Under the pieces are notes generated by a model, which saw nothing but the letters and a program-made list of their open reading frames with translations, was not told the DNA's origin and made no database searches. Both the position numbers and the translations under genes were made by a program. From Hansschlegelia quercus (lineage in GTDB: Bacteria; Pseudomonadota; Alphaproteobacteria; Rhizobiales; Methylopilaceae), in assembly GCF_004310425.1 (NCBI RefSeq), contig NZ_SIUB01000002.1:1-64000 (forward strand): a stretch of DNA of 64,000 bases, written 5' to 3'. Of this stretch, positions 1 through 8,669 are shown piece by piece. The first letter of the stretch is position 1; every line of letters starts with the position of its first letter.

Positions 1-2
1 TC

Positions 3-77
3 TCCATCGCGACCCTGATCGGCGAAGCCATCGCCCGAACCTCCTCAGAAGAAAGCGTCTCAAGCCTGTTCGATTGA
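3..77 (+). CDS. C-terminal end of an unidentified protein (partial)
   Basis: An open frame enters from the left edge and ends at TGA 75-77, giving 24 residues that finish in SSLFD. Third codon positions are mostly G or C, as in real genes here. That favours a genuine gene end over chance, but the piece is too short to assign a family. The 200 bases between this stop and the next start show no further convincing gene. Confidence 0.4.
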   Translation, partial: SIATLIGEAIARTSSEESVSSLFD

Positions 78-277
78 CAGGGCCTGGGCTTTATCCGAGG
101 CCGCTATCGCATCGGTCGACGCCCTGTTTTCGGCGGCCTCCAGCGTCGCGCCCGGACGTCCCTTCGTCAGGAAAAATGCGTACCGGACAACGATTTGAGG
201 GTTGCATAGAACTTTAGTTATCGGATTAGCCCGGACCTAAATACCGCTGCCATACAGTCGGCTCACATTAGAGCTCC
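78..277 (+). promoter_or_regulatory. Upstream region of the large RTX gene
   Basis: This 200-bp stretch separates the partial upstream gene from the RTX gene. The last ~90 bp (about 185-270) are clearly more A/T rich than the surroundings, as expected of a promoter region. I could not pick one convincing -35/-10 pair. The TGCAGCGCAAT-like element found elsewhere in the island was not seen here. Confidence 0.3.
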
Positions 278-3200
278 ATGGCTAGGGACTGGTCCATGTC
301 TATCGTCGCCGGTGCGCGTTCATACTCCGCGTCGAGCTTCCTCGACTCGATTGGCATAAACACGCACATCCCGTCCACGAAGGATGCGTACGGGAACGTC
401 TCGCTTATCAAGAGCAGCCTCGATTATCTCGGCATCGACACGGTCCGCGACGTCATCACCACGAACGCCGCGACGGTTTCGACCTACCAGTCTCTGGCGG
501 AAGGCGGGATCAAGTTCGACTTCCTGCTGCCGAGCCTCACGAGCTTCGGAACGGAAGCCCAGCTGCTCTACCGCCTTGAGCAGATCGACAAGTTCAACGA
601 TCTCAACCCCGGCTCGGTCATCGCGGTGGAGGGGCCGAACGAGGTCGACAACTGGACTGTGTCCTACGAGGGCAAAGTCGGGGCCGAGGCTGCGTACGAG
701 ATCCAGAAGGACCTCTACGCCTTCATCAAGGGCGACGCGTCGCTCTCGGGCGTGGACGTCTACGGTTATACGCTCGGCGCCGCCGTCTCGAACGGGCAGA
801 CGCAGTCGGGCTCGCTCAGCCAGTACACCGACGCGGCCAACCTTCACCTCTACACCGGCACGGACGCCACTCCTGGGACGTCGATCGACAAATACATCGA
901 CACGCTGACAAAGAGCGGCGCGTCTGGGGACGTCGTGATCACGGAGACCGGCTTCACGACGGTCTACCCGCGCGCCTACTCCGGCGTCGACCAAGCCACC
1001 CAGGCGAATTACACGCTGATGGCGATGGTCGAGTCGTTCTCGGCCGGCGTCGACATGACCTATCTCTACGAGCTTTTCGACAGCGCGTCCGACGCCTCGG
1101 GGACGAACACCGAGCTGCATTTCGGGCTCTTCAACGCCGACGGCACGCCGAAGCTCGCCGCTGTCGCCGTCCATAATCTGATGACCATCCTCGCCGACGA
1201 CGGCAAGGGCACGGCCGCCCCCGGCAAGCTCGCCTTCGCCATCGGCGACGCCTCTTCGACGGTCGAGACCCTCATGCTCGACAAGAGCGACGGCTCGACC
1301 GCGCTAATCGTGTGGCCGGACGTCCGCTCCTGGAACGGCGTGACCAACGAAGCGATGTCCGTGGCGAAAGACACGGTCACCGTCTACTTCAACGAGAAGT
1401 ATGATCAGGTCAGCGTCTACGATCCGATCTCGGGCGAGACGGCGATCTACAAGGCGAATGGCGCGGACCGCGTCGTCCTGACCCTGACCGACCACCCGGT
1501 CGTCATCGGGCTCAGCGCCGGCTTTGCGGCGTCGGATGGCGTCTATTCCGGCACCGGAGCGGAGCTCGCGGTGCGCATCGAGGCGCTCGAGCATGCGAGC
1601 GTTCTTACGAGCATTACGATCACCGACGGCCACTACCTGCCTGTCGAATCCGTCGCCGCGATGCGCGCGTTCATGGTGGACAATCCGAAGGCGCTGGCGG
1701 CGATCAAGGGCGAGTACGGCTTCTCCGTTTCGAGCGCGGATCCTACCGTCCTGCGGACGAGCTTCTACGACGCCTTCGGCGCGCTCGAGCGGACCGAGTC
1801 GGACTATCTCACTTCGGGCAAGGTCACGCTCACGATCGTCACCAACGCGGATGGCTCCAGCGAGACGACGCATCTCGACGGCTCCGGCAATCCGACGAGC
1901 AAGACGGTCGTCCACGTCGATCATAGCCGCGAAGAGTTCAAGTACGGCATCACGGGCAAGGACTATGTCGCCACCGAGGAGACCTATGACGCGGACGGTC
2001 GTTCCACCGGCGTGACCTACTCGCGCGCTGACGGCACGATTTCGCAAGCCTGGAACAGGACCGCGGACGGCACGCTGACCGACCTGCGATACGGCCTCGA
2101 CGGCAAGCTGGTCTCCTCCTACGTCCAGTCCGCCGACGGTTCGGTTCACATGACCACCTATGTGAACGGTCTTCCGAAGACGGAGAACGCGACGCTCGCG
2201 GATGGCTCCAACGTCACGGTGAGCTACGCCAACGGCGTCGCGACCGGCAAGACGATCGTTCACGCCGACAAGAGCAGCGAAGTCTTCAAGTACGGGATCA
2301 CCGGCAAGGAATACGTCTCCACCAAGGAGACGTACGACGCGCAAGGGCGGGTCACGACCGTCGACTACACCCGCGCCGACGGAACGGCGTCGGAGGCGTG
2401 GAGCAAGGCCGCAGATGGCACGGTGACGGACCTCCGCTACGGTCTCGACGGCAAGCTCGTCTCTTCCTACGTGCAGTCCGCCGACGGCTCGGTCGACATG
2501 ACGACCTACGTCAAGGGCTTGCCGAAGAGCGAGAACATCACGCTGGCCGACGGCTCGAAGCACTCCATCACCTTCAGCGACGCCGGCGCCAAGACGACCG
2601 AGAGCGTGCTGTACGCCAACGGCGCGCGCGAGAACTACGAATACGGCATCCAGGGCAAGAGCTACGTCACGCAGATCACGGTCTTCAATCAGGCCGGAAA
2701 GCTGATTTCAACGGAGCGCCTCCATGCGGACGGTACGCACGATTACTCGCAGTTCGTCGACGCTGACGGCGCGACCTGGACCTATACGTTTAACGCGGCC
2801 GGTGATCCGATCCGGGTCACGCAGGCGCTGAGCTCGGGCGCCTATGACACGGTCATCTACGCCGCCGACGGGAACAAGGTCTCGGAATCAGTGGTGCGGG
2901 CAGACCGCAGCCATGACGAGTATGTGTTCAACGTGAAGGGCCAAGCTTACGCGACCCGCGTCGAAAGCTACGACGCCAGCGGCAGGTCGGTGAAAGTGGT
3001 CTATCTCAGGGCCGACGGCACCCAGCAGCACACATGGACGCGCAGCGACGACGGCACGATCGTCGACAAGCTCTATGACGCGTCGGGAAATGTCACGTCG
3101 ATCTATACGAAGACCGCGGCGGGCAAGGAAACCTACGTCACCGTTAAGGCGGGGTCGACGGCTTCAGCCTCGGAAAGCCTCCTCGCCGCGACGCCGCTGC

Positions 3201-4585
3201 TGAGCGACCTTGATCCCTTGCATAGGTTTGTCGCGGGTACGGACGGGGCCGATCGTCTGGCTGGCACGACAGCCGCCGACACCATGATCGGCGGTCGGGG
3301 AAACGACATCTACACGATCAACAACGCGAAAGACCTTGTGCTCGAGAACGGAGCGGCCGGAACCGACACCGTCAACAGCTCGATCAGCTACAAGCTTGGC
3401 GACTTCGTCGAGAACCTGACGCTAACCGGCAGCGGGGTCGTCAACGCAACGGGCAACGCGCTCGACAACGTTCTCACCGGCAATGCCGCCGCTAACGTGC
3501 TCGATGGCGGCTTGGGCGCAGACAGAATGGCGGGCGGAGCCGGCAACGACACCTACATCCTCGACACCGTGAAGGATGTCGTGACCGAGATCGCGAATAG
3601 CGGCGTCGACACCGTCATGAGCTCCGTCAGCTACACGCTTGGCGCCAATGTCGAGAACCTGACGTTGACCGGTAGCGCGAACATCAATGCCACCGGCAAT
3701 GCTCTGGCGAACGTCCTGACCGGGAACGCCGGAGCGAACGTTCTGGACGGCGGCGCGGGCGCCGACACGATGATCGGCGGCGCAGGCAACGACACTTACA
3801 TCGTCGATAACGCCAAGGATGTCGTCACCGAACTTGCGAATGGCGGAACCGATACCGTCATGAGCTCGATCACTTACAAGCTCGGCGACAACGTTGAAAA
3901 CCTGACACTGACCGGCGCCGCGAACATCAACGCGACGGGCAACGCTCTCGCGAACGTTCTGACGGGCAACGCCGGGGCAAACGTTTTAGATGGCGGCACA
4001 GGCGCCGACACGATGATCGGCGGGGCTGGCAACGACACCTACATCGTCGACAACGCCAAGGACATCGTCACGGAGTTGGTGAATGGGGGAACCGACGTCG
4101 TCAACAGCGCCGTCACCTACAAGCTCGGCGACTTCCTCGAAAATCTCAATTTGACCGGTAGCGCCGCCATCAACGGAACGGGCAACTCGCTGGCGAACGT
4201 GATCGTCGGCAATGCCGGCGCCAACGTCATCGATGGCTCCACAGGCGCCGATCGTCTGACCGGCGGCGCCGGCCAGGACACGTTCGTGTTCTCGACGGCG
4301 CTAAAGGCCTCGAATGTCGACGTCATCACCGACTTCAAGGCTGTCGACGACACGGTCCACCTGGACGACGCGGTCTTCACTGGCCTCGCGAAAGGGCAGT
4401 TGGCGGCTTCGGCGTTCTATGTCGGCGCCGCGGCGCACGACGCCGACGACCGCATCATCTACAACGCTTCGACGGGCGCCCTGCTGTTCGACCGCGATGG
4501 AACGGGCAGCAAGTATGGGGCCGTGCAGTTCGCGACGCTCGAGAACCACGCCGCGCTGACGAACGCCGACTTCCTGATCGTCTAA
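278..4585 (+). CDS. Large RTX protein: clan-A glycosidase-like domain, YD-like repeats, calcium-binding repeats
   Basis: The protein has 1435 residues in three parts. Residues ~20-310 look like a TIM-barrel glycosidase of the GH5/GH39 type: EGPNEVD gives a candidate acid/base Glu122, and ITETGF gives a candidate nucleophile Glu223. Residues ~500-975 are four tandem units of ~116 residues containing RADGT, YGLDGKL and ADGS motifs, resembling YD/RHS-like repeats; units 1 and 2 are almost identical. From ~985 there are RTX blocks (GGAGNDTY-type nonapeptides alternating with ENLTLTG segments). The end, DTFVFSTAL to ADFLIV, is typical of type I secretion substrates. There is no classical signal peptide, which fits type I export. 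No type I ABC exporter is in the window. Its position at the edge of an EPS island suggests it cuts or remodels the polymer (inference). ATG 296 is an alternative start; neither start has a strong ribosome site. Confidence 0.85.
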   Translation: MARDWSMSIVAGARSYSASSFLDSIGINTHIPSTKDAYGNVSLIKSSLDYLGIDTVRDVITTNAATVSTYQSLAEGGIKFDFLLPSLTSFGTEAQLLYRLEQIDKFNDLNPGSVIAVEGPNEVDNWTVSYEGKVGAEAAYEIQKDLYAFIKGDASLSGVDVYGYTLGAAVSNGQTQSGSLSQYTDAANLHLYTGTDATPGTSIDKYIDTLTKSGASGDVVITETGFTTVYPRAYSGVDQATQANYTLMAMVESFSAGVDMTYLYELFDSASDASGTNTELHFGLFNADGTPKLAAVAVHNLMTILADDGKGTAAPGKLAFAIGDASSTVETLMLDKSDGSTALIVWPDVRSWNGVTNEAMSVAKDTVTVYFNEKYDQVSVYDPISGETAIYKANGADRVVLTLTDHPVVIGLSAGFAASDGVYSGTGAELAVRIEALEHASVLTSITITDGHYLPVESVAAMRAFMVDNPKALAAIKGEYGFSVSSADPTVLRTSFYDAFGALERTESDYLTSGKVTLTIVTNADGSSETTHLDGSGNPTSKTVVHVDHSREEFKYGITGKDYVATEETYDADGRSTGVTYSRADGTISQAWNRTADGTLTDLRYGLDGKLVSSYVQSADGSVHMTTYVNGLPKTENATLADGSNVTVSYANGVATGKTIVHADKSSEVFKYGITGKEYVSTKETYDAQGRVTTVDYTRADGTASEAWSKAADGTVTDLRYGLDGKLVSSYVQSADGSVDMTTYVKGLPKSENITLADGSKHSITFSDAGAKTTESVLYANGARENYEYGIQGKSYVTQITVFNQAGKLISTERLHADGTHDYSQFVDADGATWTYTFNAAGDPIRVTQALSSGAYDTVIYAADGNKVSESVVRADRSHDEYVFNVKGQAYATRVESYDASGRSVKVVYLRADGTQQHTWTRSDDGTIVDKLYDASGNVTSIYTKTAAGKETYVTVKAGSTASASESLLAATPLLSDLDPLHRFVAGTDGADRLAGTTAADTMIGGRGNDIYTINNAKDLVLENGAAGTDTVNSSISYKLGDFVENLTLTGSGVVNATGNALDNVLTGNAAANVLDGGLGADRMAGGAGNDTYILDTVKDVVTEIANSGVDTVMSSVSYTLGANVENLTLTGSANINATGNALANVLTGNAGANVLDGGAGADTMIGGAGNDTYIVDNAKDVVTELANGGTDTVMSSITYKLGDNVENLTLTGAANINATGNALANVLTGNAGANVLDGGTGADTMIGGAGNDTYIVDNAKDIVTELVNGGTDVVNSAVTYKLGDFLENLNLTGSAAINGTGNSLANVIVGNAGANVIDGSTGADRLTGGAGQDTFVFSTALKASNVDVITDFKAVDDTVHLDDAVFTGLAKGQLAASAFYVGAAAHDADDRIIYNASTGALLFDRDGTGSKYGAVQFATLENHAALTNADFLIV
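1900..2570 (+). repeat. Two adjacent ~348-bp near-identical coding repeats
   Basis: The segment encoding YGLDGKLVSSYVQSADGSV occurs at ~2090 and again at ~2438, a spacing of 348 bp (116 codons). The flanks also match (FKYGITGK, TYDA.GR, RADGT, GLPK.EN, LADGS). Two weaker copies follow to ~3150. This looks like recent in-frame tandem duplication inside the RTX gene. Confidence 0.8.
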
Positions 4586-4598
4586 GACAACGCCAGCT

Positions 4599-4625
4599 GG
4601 TTCGGGCCTATCGAGGGCCCGAACC
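4599..4625. terminator. Perfect 10-bp hairpin between convergent genes
   Basis: GGTTCGGGCC (4599-4608) pairs perfectly with GGCCCGAACC (4616-4625) across a 7-base loop. It lies 14 bp after the RTX stop and just before the end of the convergent glycosyltransferase. There is no T-run on either strand, so it is not a standard intrinsic terminator. It may act with Rho or as an mRNA 3' end stabiliser. Confidence 0.5.
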
Positions 4626-4630
4626 CCACG

Positions 4631-5944
4631 TCAGCCCAGAAGCCGCTTCACGATCGCCGCGAATTGTCCGGCTCGCTCGGAGCGATACCGGCTGACCTGA
4701 TCGACGATCCTGCGGCGAAGGGAGATCTGCTTCTCTACGCTCCCGGCGAGCCGAGTGATGGCGGCCGCCGCAGCATCCGGGTCGGCGGTCTCGATCACCA
4801 TATGGGTGTCGAACGCCCCGAAACCGCGCAGAGCCCGCTGCGTGGCGATCACCGGGACCCCGGCCGCAAGCGCGTCCAGGATCTTGATCTTCAGCCCGCT
4901 GCCATGCTCGATCGGAGCGAGCAGAGCGAGGCTGTTCTGGAGCAGATCCTCCAGCCTGTCGTCGTCCACGAAGCCTTCGCCAAAGACGTTCGGGCTGTCG
5001 CCCTTCAAGGCCTCCGTTCCCTTTCCGATGAGGACGATCCGGCACTCGGGGCTCGCGCGCCAGAGGGCGGGCGAGAGCTTCTCGCAGATCCAGCGGATCG
5101 CGTGGGCGTTCGGCATGAACGATGGCGAGCCGACGAACACGATATCGTGGACGCCGCCGGCCTCGCGGAAGCCTGTCTTGCCCGTGATAGCCTTCGGCCC
5201 CTCGGCGTCCAGCGGCAGCAGCGCCTTCGACTTCTGAACATGGCGGCCATAGGCCTGCTGGTCGTAGTCGGAGAGGAAAACGACCTCGTCCGCCCTCGCC
5301 AGATACAGCCGCTCGAGCGCCAGCGCCTTCAGGAAATCCAGATACGAGATCAGCTTGCGAGACAGGCTGGTCGCATCCTTACGAAGATCCAGAAGAAGTT
5401 CCGGCGTGTTGTCGTGCGAGACGAAGATGATCGGGCGCCTCTTGAACAGCACCCAGAGAAGCGGAACGTTTTGGCCCGCATAGATATGGTCGATGACGAT
5501 GAGGCCGGGCGGGCGCTGGCGGCTGAGCTCGATCGCGTCGCGTTTCGCGCGCCGAGACAAAAGGGAAAATCCGACGTGAAGCGCCTGCGGTTGCATCAAC
5601 GCGCGAGCCTTTGCCAGAAGGCTCGACCCTCCGCCGCTATGCGCAGCGCTCGCCTCGGACGGATAGATCCGCAGCACTGCGGCGCCGGAGCGAGGCGAGA
5701 TCTCGACCTCCTGGGCGCTTGGATCGACGACGAAGCCTTCAACAGCGACGCCGCTCTCCGAAATCTCCTCCCAGTGCAGGCGCGTGACGCGGTCGAGGCC
5801 GGCGCTCACCATGCGAATCCCGCCGACGCCGAAATAGTACACGAGCCGGTCCGCCGGTTTCGGAGACGCGGCGACGCCGGCGGCGCTCACGGCATCCCGT
5901 CGCGCGCTCCTGACATCATCCACCTGTTGCCGCCGACTCGTCAT
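4631..5944 (-). CDS. GT4-family glycosyltransferase
   Basis: The protein has 437 residues. The C-terminal half has the GT-B nucleotide-sugar fold: VFVGSPSFMPNAHAIRW opens the domain, and the signature HGSGLKIKILDALAAGVPVIA carries the E/D-type donor-binding stretch (Group 1/GT4 glycosyltransferase). The N-terminal half is divergent. It probably adds one sugar to the lipid-linked EPS repeat unit at the cytoplasmic face of the inner membrane; donor and acceptor cannot be read from the sequence. It is the last gene of the leftward operon, 91 bp after the HAD gene. ATG 5944 was taken as the start. Confidence 0.85.
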   Translation of the reverse strand: MTSRRQQVDDVRSARRDAVSAAGVAASPKPADRLVYYFGVGGIRMVSAGLDRVTRLHWEEISESGVAVEGFVVDPSAQEVEISPRSGAAVLRIYPSEASAAHSGGGSSLLAKARALMQPQALHVGFSLLSRRAKRDAIELSRQRPPGLIVIDHIYAGQNVPLLWVLFKRRPIIFVSHDNTPELLLDLRKDATSLSRKLISYLDFLKALALERLYLARADEVVFLSDYDQQAYGRHVQKSKALLPLDAEGPKAITGKTGFREAGGVHDIVFVGSPSFMPNAHAIRWICEKLSPALWRASPECRIVLIGKGTEALKGDSPNVFGEGFVDDDRLEDLLQNSLALLAPIEHGSGLKIKILDALAAGVPVIATQRALRGFGAFDTHMVIETADPDAAAAAITRLAGSVEKQISLRRRIVDQVSRYRSERAGQFAAIVKRLLG

Positions 5945-6035
5945 CCTTGCCCCGATCGACGTCTACAAGACCGTATCAGCATCCGCGCCACGTCCGACCC
6001 CTTGGACACGCAAAACACCGCGGTGTGGCTCTCTG

Positions 6036-6755
6036 TCACCCCCATACGTCTGCATGGCGGAGTTCGAGTTTCGAAAGCGGAATGAACGCCTTGGCCGGCA
6101 GCGTTCCAGCGGCCTTGCGACCATCGGCGTCGGTCCCGCACCAGACGAGGATGTCGGCGCTCTCCACCAGGGGCGCGTCCTCCAGATGATCGGTGAAAAC
6201 GACCAGCGGACGTCCGTTCCAACCCGCTTTCTCGACGAAGGCCAGAACCGATGCGCGCTTCGCGGGACCGACATTCTCATCGACGTCCGCTCGTCCGCGC
6301 GGCGTCGCAACGTAGTGACGAAAGCCGAGCCGCGCCGCGAGCTCCTCGGCGTATTCCTCTGCGGCCGCGGTGGCGAGCAGAGCGTCGATCTCGCCAGAAG
6401 CGACCTTGGCCAGCGCAGGTCCGAATTCGCGGCGGACGTGCGGCATCAGCCGGGCCGTGAAGTCTTCAGCCGCCTGCGCCTGGGGTAGGGCGGTCCACAG
6501 GCGTTGAAGCCGCAGTTTGAGCAATTGGTGGGAACGCTTGAACGCCTTGCGTTCGATGAGCGCCATGGCCGTACGGGCGGCCACGCTCGCTCGCGCGCCG
6601 AGCGGCGCCGTCGCCGGGCCACCCTTCAGCAGGTATCTCACCCACAGCGGGAAGCTGTTCACGTCTAGGATCGTGCCGTCGAGATCAAAAGCATAGACCG
6701 GTCGGACGGTCGAGCGTTTGAGGGTCTCGATCGCGGCGTCAGGCGACGAAGTCAT
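6036..6755 (-). CDS. HAD-superfamily hydrolase (phosphatase-like)
   Basis: The protein has 239 residues. Motif I is DLDGT, with the nucleophile Asp24 and the general acid Asp26. An all-helical cap of the C1/IB type follows (~45-120), then LLATAAAEE as a motif II candidate and VVFTDHLEDAPL as the acidic motif IV. HAD-IB members are usually phosphatases on small phospho-metabolites (family knowledge). The start lies inside the end of the upstream phosphoribosyltransferase gene (17-bp overlap), so the two are probably translationally coupled and functionally paired. The substrate is unknown. Confidence 0.8.
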   Translation of the reverse strand: MTSSPDAAIETLKRSTVRPVYAFDLDGTILDVNSFPLWVRYLLKGGPATAPLGARASVAARTAMALIERKAFKRSHQLLKLRLQRLWTALPQAQAAEDFTARLMPHVRREFGPALAKVASGEIDALLATAAAEEYAEELAARLGFRHYVATPRGRADVDENVGPAKRASVLAFVEKAGWNGRPLVVFTDHLEDAPLVESADILVWCGTDADGRKAAGTLPAKAFIPLSKLELRHADVWG

Positions 6756-7344
6756 TGGACCACGGAAATCGCAGGAGGACGTTGGTGTGCAGGCTAACGT
6801 CGGCGCGCGCGATCGGCTCCGCCGTCGTCGTGACGAGCACGGCGGACCGCACGGACGCGGAGGGGCTGATCGCCTCCACGAAACGCTTCACGGCGAGCAG
6901 CGTCGCCCCGGTGTCGACGGCGTCGTCGACGATCAGGACGGAAGCGCCGGGCCGCGCCCTGATCGCTTCGGTGAGCGCGGCGCCCTCGGCCGGGTCGGGG
7001 CTCCATTCCTTTGGCGTCGCTCCGGGCGAGGCCTTCTCGCGTTTTGCGGTCAGGATGCGATGCTCGACGACGCGGATCTTGTCGGTCACGACATAGGGCA
7101 GCGCGCGCAGCACCTTGCCGACGAGCGGAGAGGCGTTCTTCGCCGCAGTCGTGTTGCGTCGGCGCGTGATCGGCAGCAGGGTCGTCGCCGCAGGACGCGC
7201 CTCTCGCATCATCCGCTCCGCGACGACGTAGCCGCCGGTGCGGATCCCGACCAGGAAGTCCGGCGCCTTGCCGGCGGTGGCTGCATCCCAGAGATCGAGG
7301 CAGGTGGCGCCGAAACGCGGATCGTCGAGGGTCACCACCTTCAA
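6739..7344 (-). CDS. Phosphoribosyltransferase-domain protein
   Basis: The protein has 201 residues. The PRPP-binding signature SVLIVDDAVDTGATL lies near residue 145, preceded by a PRTase-type loop LVGIRTGGYVVAERM. I chose TTG 7344 as start: it overlaps the stop of the upstream glycosyltransferase by two bases, and AGGAG sits ~8 bases before it. Typical PRTases transfer ribose-5-phosphate from PRPP to a base; type-I PRTases of this size are also found in accessory pathways with HAD phosphatases. Here it sits mid-operon among EPS genes and overlaps the HAD gene, so a role in making or attaching a phosphoribosyl-derived group is possible (inference). A misplaced nucleotide-salvage enzyme is the dull alternative. 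Confidence 0.8.
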   Translation of the reverse strand: MKVVTLDDPRFGATCLDLWDAATAGKAPDFLVGIRTGGYVVAERMMREARPAATTLLPITRRRNTTAAKNASPLVGKVLRALPYVVTDKIRVVEHRILTAKREKASPGATPKEWSPDPAEGAALTEAIRARPGASVLIVDDAVDTGATLLAVKRFVEAISPSASVRSAVLVTTTAEPIARADVSLHTNVLLRFPWSNDFVA

Positions 7345-8630
7345 AGCGCGCTCTCCTGCTGGACGACGGTGACGCCGGCGTGCGCCGGGCGCGGGTCGCG
7401 CGCGGAAGCGCTCCCCAGAACGTCGTCGTAGATGTCGAGCAATTCGCGCACATGACGTTCGCGATTGGGCGGGTTCGCCCAGAAGGCGTCGTAGGCCGCT
7501 GCGCCATAGGCCGCGACGCGCGCGCCATCGGCCGTCTCGCGAAGCGCTGCGGCGAGGCTCTCCACCGAACCGGCGGTGATCACCCAGCCTGTCCGGCCGG
7601 GCTCCACCCTTTCGGACGCCGCGGAGACGTCGCTCACGATCGACGGCACGCCGCGGGCTGCGGCCTCGGACACGACGAGGCCGAAGGTCTCGTACCAGAG
7701 GCTCGGGAAGACCAGGACGCGGGCTTTGTCGAGCTCGGCCACCACCTGCGTCGGCGACAGCCATCCGGTCGCCTCCGCATGTGGCGCAGCGTCGACGAGC
7801 GGGCGGAGGGGGCCGTCTCCGACGAAGCGGATCGGGATCCCGGCGGCTTCGGATGCGGCGAGCAGCGTCTCGACGCCCTTCTCGCGGTCGAGCCGGCCGA
7901 CCGCGACAACGGTGGGGTTCGCGGCGACGTCGACGCGGGGCGACGGCGGGATGTCGATGATGTTTTCGAGTGGGAAGATGCGCGATCCGCTCGGCAGATA
8001 GGGCTTCAGGATCTCTGTCGAACGTCGCGACAAGGCGATGTAGTTCCGGACGACCGCAGGGAAGCGGCCGATGCGGATCTGCGCCTGCGCGCGTACCAGC
8101 CGGTAGATCTTGTGGGCGCGGCCGCGCTTGTCGCATTGCGCCTTGACGCAGGCGAACGAGAGCGCCTGGCGTCCGCAGGGCCGGTTCTCCTGATAATCGA
8201 AGAACGCCCCGTTCGGGCACGCCGAGAAGAAGTCGTGCAGCGTGCAGACCACCTGGAAGCCGAGATCGGCCGCGGCCTTGGCGGGGGCGGGGGTCAGCGA
8301 TTTCGTGTAGCCGTGGAGGTGGACGACCACACGACGCGGGTCGCGGCCGCGCAGGTGCTCCGCCATCACCTTATAGGCCCCGGCGTTCCAGAGGCCCTGA
8401 AGCAGCACCTTGGGCGACTTGCCGGCATCCAGCAGCTCGGGCTGGTCGAGGTCGATCAGCCGTATGCCGGCGTCCACCAGCTCGGCGCAGGCGGGACCGT
8501 TCGCGCCGAAGAAGGTCACGTCGACGCCGGCGCCGGCGAGCGCGACCGCCTCGTCGATCGCAACGCGGCTCGCGCCGCCCTGCACATGCAGGAAGTCGTT
8601 GACGACGATGACCTCAGACCGATGCGACAC
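7341..8630 (-). CDS. GT4-family glycosyltransferase
   Basis: The protein has 429 residues. The N-terminal GT-B half begins VIVVNDFLHVQGGASRVA. The C-terminal half has VVAVGRLDREKGVETLLAA and the donor-binding E-x7-E signature in YETFGLVVSEAAARG. A cluster of four cysteines (CPNGAFF...C...C...C, residues ~137-168) resembles the cysteine insert of related EPS GT4 enzymes, including the one at 19041. GTG 8630 is the start. It probably extends the lipid-linked repeat unit. Its stop overlaps the start of the phosphoribosyltransferase gene, indicating one operon. Confidence 0.87.
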   Translation of the reverse strand: MSHRSEVIVVNDFLHVQGGASRVAIDEAVALAGAGVDVTFFGANGPACAELVDAGIRLIDLDQPELLDAGKSPKVLLQGLWNAGAYKVMAEHLRGRDPRRVVVHLHGYTKSLTPAPAKAAADLGFQVVCTLHDFFSACPNGAFFDYQENRPCGRQALSFACVKAQCDKRGRAHKIYRLVRAQAQIRIGRFPAVVRNYIALSRRSTEILKPYLPSGSRIFPLENIIDIPPSPRVDVAANPTVVAVGRLDREKGVETLLAASEAAGIPIRFVGDGPLRPLVDAAPHAEATGWLSPTQVVAELDKARVLVFPSLWYETFGLVVSEAAARGVPSIVSDVSAASERVEPGRTGWVITAGSVESLAAALRETADGARVAAYGAAAYDAFWANPPNRERHVRELLDIYDDVLGSASARDPRPAHAGVTVVQQESAL

Positions 8631-8669
8631 TCTAAGCTCCGAACTTGTCTCGCGCTGTCCGCGCGCCGC

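Noticed and set aside
58-230. A minus-strand frame of ~55 codons near the left edge ending ALSIEQA
   Set aside because: It looks mildly protein-like but has no start codon with a ribosome site, and it overlaps the plus-strand gene end.
1900-4300. Repeats considered as a CRISPR array or mobile element
   Set aside because: The repeats are in-frame protein repeats of 348 bp and RTX units, with no short repeat-spacer pattern and no transposase.
4664-6085. A 473-codon plus-strand frame over the GT4 gene
   Set aside because: The minus strand has full GT-B motifs; the plus product is low-complexity and has no recognisable domain.
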